7,846 nt of DNA from the NCBI GenBank assembly GCA_023415275.1, contig JAEZLJ010000123.1, positions 1-7,846 on the forward strand. Direction: 5' to 3'. The position numbers and the translations under genes are program-made. Source of the stretch: Bacteroidota bacterium (GTDB taxonomy: Bacteria; Bacteroidota; Bacteroidia; Chitinophagales; Chitinophagaceae). Below, piece by piece: positions 5,807 to 7,846 of the stretch. The stretch's first letter is position 1. Each line of letters begins with the position of its first letter. The notes below the pieces were generated by a model that did not search any database, had not been told where the DNA came from, and saw only the letters and a list, made by a program, of their open reading frames with translations.

Positions 5807-6940
5807 TTACAGGTTACCCCTGGCGGCTTGTTCTCTTTCAATGGCCTCAAATAAGGCCTTGAAATTTCCCTTGCCAAAGCTTTGCGCACCCTTGCGCTGA
5901 ATGATCTCAAAGAATAAGGTGGGACGGTCCTGGACCGGCTTTGAGAACAATTGCAGCAGGTATCCTTCATTATCCCTATCCACCAGGATACCCAGCTCTT
6001 TTAGAGGCTCTATATCTTCATCAATATGACCTACCCTGTCCAGCAGGTCGTCATAATAGCTGTTGGGCACTTTCAGGAATTCTACTCCCCTGCTTATCAG
6101 GTCACGAACTGTTTTGACAATATCGTGGGTGGCCATGGCCACATGCTGAACGCCCTCTCCATTGTAAAACTCCAGGTACTCCTCCACCTGTGATTTTTTC
6201 TTTCCCTCAGCAGGTTCATTAATAGGGAATTTAACATAGCCATTGCCGTTGCTCATTACCTTGCTCATGAGAGCCGAATACTCAGTGGAGATATCCTCAT
6301 CGTCAAAACTGAGTATGTTCCTGAAACCCATTACGTCTTCATAAAATTTTACCCAGGGGTTCATTTGGTTCCAGCCCACATTGCCCACACAATGGTCCAC
6401 ATAAAGAAGGCCAGTATCGGCAGGAGCAAAATGAGGATTGCTCCAGGCTTTAAAACCTGGCAGGAAAGCTCCTGAATAATTTCTTCTTTCTATAAATAAA
6501 TGAATGGTATCTCCATAGGTGTGAATGCCGCTCATGGTCACCTCCCCTTCTTCATCTTTCAAAAGTTGTGGCTCCATGTAAGATTTACCTCCCCTGCTGG
6601 TGGTTTGTTTCCATGCATCTGTGGCATTGTCTACTCTTAGCGCCAGGAACCTTACACCATCACCATGTTTATATATATGGTCTGCTATCTCGTTGTCCGG
6701 TCTTAAAGGTGTAGTTAGTACAAAGGTGAGTTTATGCTGACGGACAGCGTAGCTTACCTTATCTTTTATGCCTGTCTCCGGGCCTGCGTAGGCAAGGGCC
6801 TGGAAACCAAAAGCACTCATATAATAATGAGCGGCCTGCTTGGCATTACCTACATAAAATTCCACGTAATCTGTGCCTTGTAAGGGCAAAAAATCAGTTT
6901 GGGTACCAATGTTTTCTTTTTGAATAGCAGCAATCGACAT
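5807..6940 (-). CDS. hppD: 4-hydroxyphenylpyruvate dioxygenase
   Basis: This iron(II) enzyme converts 4-hydroxyphenylpyruvate and O2 to homogentisate and CO2 in tyrosine breakdown. The protein has 377 residues, normal for bacterial HPPD, with two vicinal-oxygen-chelate halves. The N-terminal half (about 21-150) begins 'GTDYVEFYVGNAKQAAHYY', and the catalytic half spans about 178-350. The three iron ligands are H183 (YVDHCVGNV), H266 (GVQHVAMAT) and E345 (FFEIIQRKG). The C-terminal 'SFGKGNFKALFEAIE' helix is the usual HPPD gate. Hydroxymandelate synthase is a close relative, but the C-terminal gate and Bacteroidota context favour HPPD. The ATG at 6940 has no Shine-Dalgarno sequence. No homogentisate dioxygenase or other tyrosine gene is in the window. 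It is divergent from the exported four-cysteine protein gene. Confidence 0.96.
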   Translation of the reverse strand: MSIAAIQKENIGTQTDFLPLQGTDYVEFYVGNAKQAAHYYMSAFGFQALAYAGPETGIKDKVSYAVRQHKLTFVLTTPLRPDNEIADHIYKHGDGVRFLALRVDNATDAWKQTTSRGGKSYMEPQLLKDEEGEVTMSGIHTYGDTIHLFIERRNYSGAFLPGFKAWSNPHFAPADTGLLYVDHCVGNVGWNQMNPWVKFYEDVMGFRNILSFDDEDISTEYSALMSKVMSNGNGYVKFPINEPAEGKKKSQVEEYLEFYNGEGVQHVAMATHDIVKTVRDLISRGVEFLKVPNSYYDDLLDRVGHIDEDIEPLKELGILVDRDNEGYLLQLFSKPVQDRPTLFFEIIQRKGAQSFGKGNFKALFEAIEREQAARGNL

Positions 6941-7031
6941 AGAGATATTTTTAAATGCTCAGTGTAAAATTAAGACACATTGCCAGTACACGTGCTCAAT
7001 AAATGATGTATTATTGCCAAAACTACTACTT
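6941..7031. promoter_or_regulatory. Divergent intergenic region of HPPD and the four-cysteine protein
   Basis: These 91 A/T-rich bases must hold promoters for both flanking genes. One-base-off matches to TAnnTTTG are present on each strand: TAATTTTA on the minus strand (6972-6965) facing HPPD, and TATTATTG on the plus strand (7009-7016) facing the other gene. Neither has a TTG at standard -33 spacing. The heptamer ATTGCCA occurs twice in direct orientation, at 6979-6985 and 7013-7019, and CACGTG lies at 6989-6994. None is strong enough to call an operator. Confidence 0.35.
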
Positions 7032-7655
7032 ATGAAAAAACGGTTCGTTACCCCATTTTTGTTGTTGATAGGTTTGATGGCCAATGCCCAGGAAACCAAG
7101 ACCACTATGCAAAAAGCAGCTGATGATATTTGTGGCTGCCTGTCCAAAGTAAAATTTGACCAAAACAAAGTGCAGGAGTATAAAGATGCTGCCATGAATT
7201 GCTTCACCACGGGGGCTATGGAGCATATTGTGCAATTGGCTGATGAAAGAGGTTTGGACGTAAGTGATCAATCTGCCATGCGCGATTTGGGTGTGGAGAT
7301 CGGTAAAGAATTATTGAAACAAAAATGCGCAAGCTATATAGAGTTTGCCAAAATATCAGCCAAAGCACAGAATGTTGAAGAAGAGTCAGTTAAAGAAACA
7401 GTAACATCCGGCAAGTTATTGAAACTGGATAAAAAGGATTTCTTGTACCTGACCCTTAAAGACGCATCCAATAGAGAGCATAATTTTATCTGGCTGGAAT
7501 ATTTTGATGGTTCAGAAAATTACTTTGGTGAAAAGCTGAATGCTTTAATAGGTAAAGACATCGCCATTTCCTGGATAGAGAAGGAAGTGTACCTGCCTAA
7601 AGCCAATAATTATTTTAAGATCAAAGAGATCACTAAGATCAAACCAGGCAAGTAA
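7032..7655 (+). CDS. Exported protein of unknown function with four cysteines
   Basis: I do not recognise a characterised family. From the ATG at 7032 the protein has 207 residues. Residues 1-19 are a signal peptide (KKR, a hydrophobic stretch, MANA|QE), so it is likely periplasmic or secreted. There is no lipobox cysteine and no other membrane segment. Residues 25-115 look helical and carry four cysteines: C34 and C36 (DICGCLSK), C57 (AAMNCFT) and C99 (KQKCASY). These could form two disulfides; similar 'ICGCL' cysteine-pattern proteins of unknown role are familiar in Bacteroidota. Residues about 125-207 look beta-rich (KLLKLDKKDFLYLTLKD, KDIAISWIEKEVYL) and may be a separate small domain, possibly OB-like. 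An in-frame TTG at 7014 would spoil the signal peptide, so the ATG is preferred. A hairpin terminator follows. Confidence 0.82.
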   Translation: MKKRFVTPFLLLIGLMANAQETKTTMQKAADDICGCLSKVKFDQNKVQEYKDAAMNCFTTGAMEHIVQLADERGLDVSDQSAMRDLGVEIGKELLKQKCASYIEFAKISAKAQNVEEESVKETVTSGKLLKLDKKDFLYLTLKDASNREHNFIWLEYFDGSENYFGEKLNALIGKDIAISWIEKEVYLPKANNYFKIKEITKIKPGK

Positions 7656-7675
7656 AGAAACTACATATCTATGAT

Positions 7676-7709
7676 CAATAAGCAGCCCCGGTGCTGCTTA
7701 TTGCATTTT
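7676..7709 (+). terminator. Intrinsic terminator after the four-cysteine protein gene
   Basis: CAATAAGCAGC (7676-7686) and GCTGCTTATTG (7693-7703) form a perfect 11-pair stem with a 6-base loop (CCCGGT). A short TTTT follows at 7706-7709. It starts 21 bases after the stop at 7655. On the minus strand the stem is preceded by the end of the converging gene at 7725 and followed by no long T-run, so the plus strand gene is its clearest client, though it could stop both. Confidence 0.8.
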
Positions 7710-7724
7710 ATACCTATCAGGCAT

Positions 7725-7846
7725 TTAGAAGCCAAAGGGATAGGTCTCCGGCATTTTTTCATCATGTGGTTGTAGATGCAATGGATGCAGGGCCGTGGTA
7801 GTGTCCAGGAATAAAAAAGCATCGTATCGCTGCGACATTACAGAAG
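7725..7846 (-). CDS. C-terminal end of a gene cut by the window edge, possibly erythromycin esterase family
   Basis: A minus-strand frame is open from the right edge through 40 codons to a TAA at 7727-7725. The tail reads ...SQRYDAFLFLDTTTALHPLH... and ends MPETYPFGF. The 'YDAFLFLDTTTALHPLH' phrase resembles the closing strand of erythromycin-esterase-like (EreA-type) hydrolases as found in Bacteroidota, but this is recognition from a short tail and could be wrong. The gene converges on the four-cysteine protein gene, with the hairpin terminator between them. Only the C-terminus is present, so no catalytic residue can be checked. Confidence 0.5.
   Translation of the reverse strand, partial: SVMSQRYDAFLFLDTTTALHPLHLQPHDEKMPETYPFGF

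Noticed and set aside
6959..7271. Minus-strand open frames overlapping the four-cysteine protein gene and the divergent promoter region
   Set aside because: They overlap a gene with a good signal peptide and a following terminator, and would cover the promoter region of HPPD.

Overview
The window looks like chromosomal DNA from a member of the Bacteroidota, most likely near the Chitinophagaceae. The case rests on three things. No start codon here has a convincing Shine-Dalgarno sequence; the upstream regions are A/T-rich. A good Bacteroidota-type -7 promoter element (TAnnTTTG) lies in front of fbp. The protein families (a KFGGASV-type aspartokinase, class I FBPase, HPPD, a periplasmic TonB C-terminal domain fused to an enzyme) fit that phylum. 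The phylum call is fairly firm; the family call is inference.

Layout, left to right. (1) 42-2280, minus strand: a tight run fbp -> ABC-type ATPase -> FKBP-type prolyl isomerase. The fbp stop and the ATPase start share one base, and the next gap is 11 bases, so one mRNA is likely. (2) 2404-3675, plus strand: a monofunctional aspartokinase, divergent from fbp across about 120 bases. (3) 3683-5485, minus strand: a two-gene unit. The upstream gene is an exported YafK/DpaA-like L,D-transpeptidase-fold enzyme carrying a C-terminal TonB-type domain. The downstream gene is a small alpha/beta hydrolase with a GTG start, in the same frame and only three codons past the stop. The hydrolase ends 7 bases from the aspartokinase stop (convergent). 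(4) 5486-5806: a 321-base non-coding gap holding a perfect 20+1+20 palindrome, nested in a longer imperfect inverted repeat bordered by CCCTA-type decamers. (5) 5807-6940, minus strand: 4-hydroxyphenylpyruvate dioxygenase. (6) 7032-7655, plus strand: an exported protein of unknown function with four cysteines, followed by a clear hairpin terminator. (7) 7725-7846, minus strand: the last 40 codons of a gene running off the right edge, tentatively an erythromycin-esterase-family protein.

Most genes are housekeeping metabolism: gluconeogenesis (fbp), entry to the aspartate-family amino acids (aspartokinase), tyrosine breakdown (HPPD) and protein folding (FKBP). They do not form one pathway. The two unusual items are the transpeptidase-TonB domain fusion and the palindromic element upstream of it. 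I see no transposase, phage gene, CRISPR array, tRNA or rRNA.
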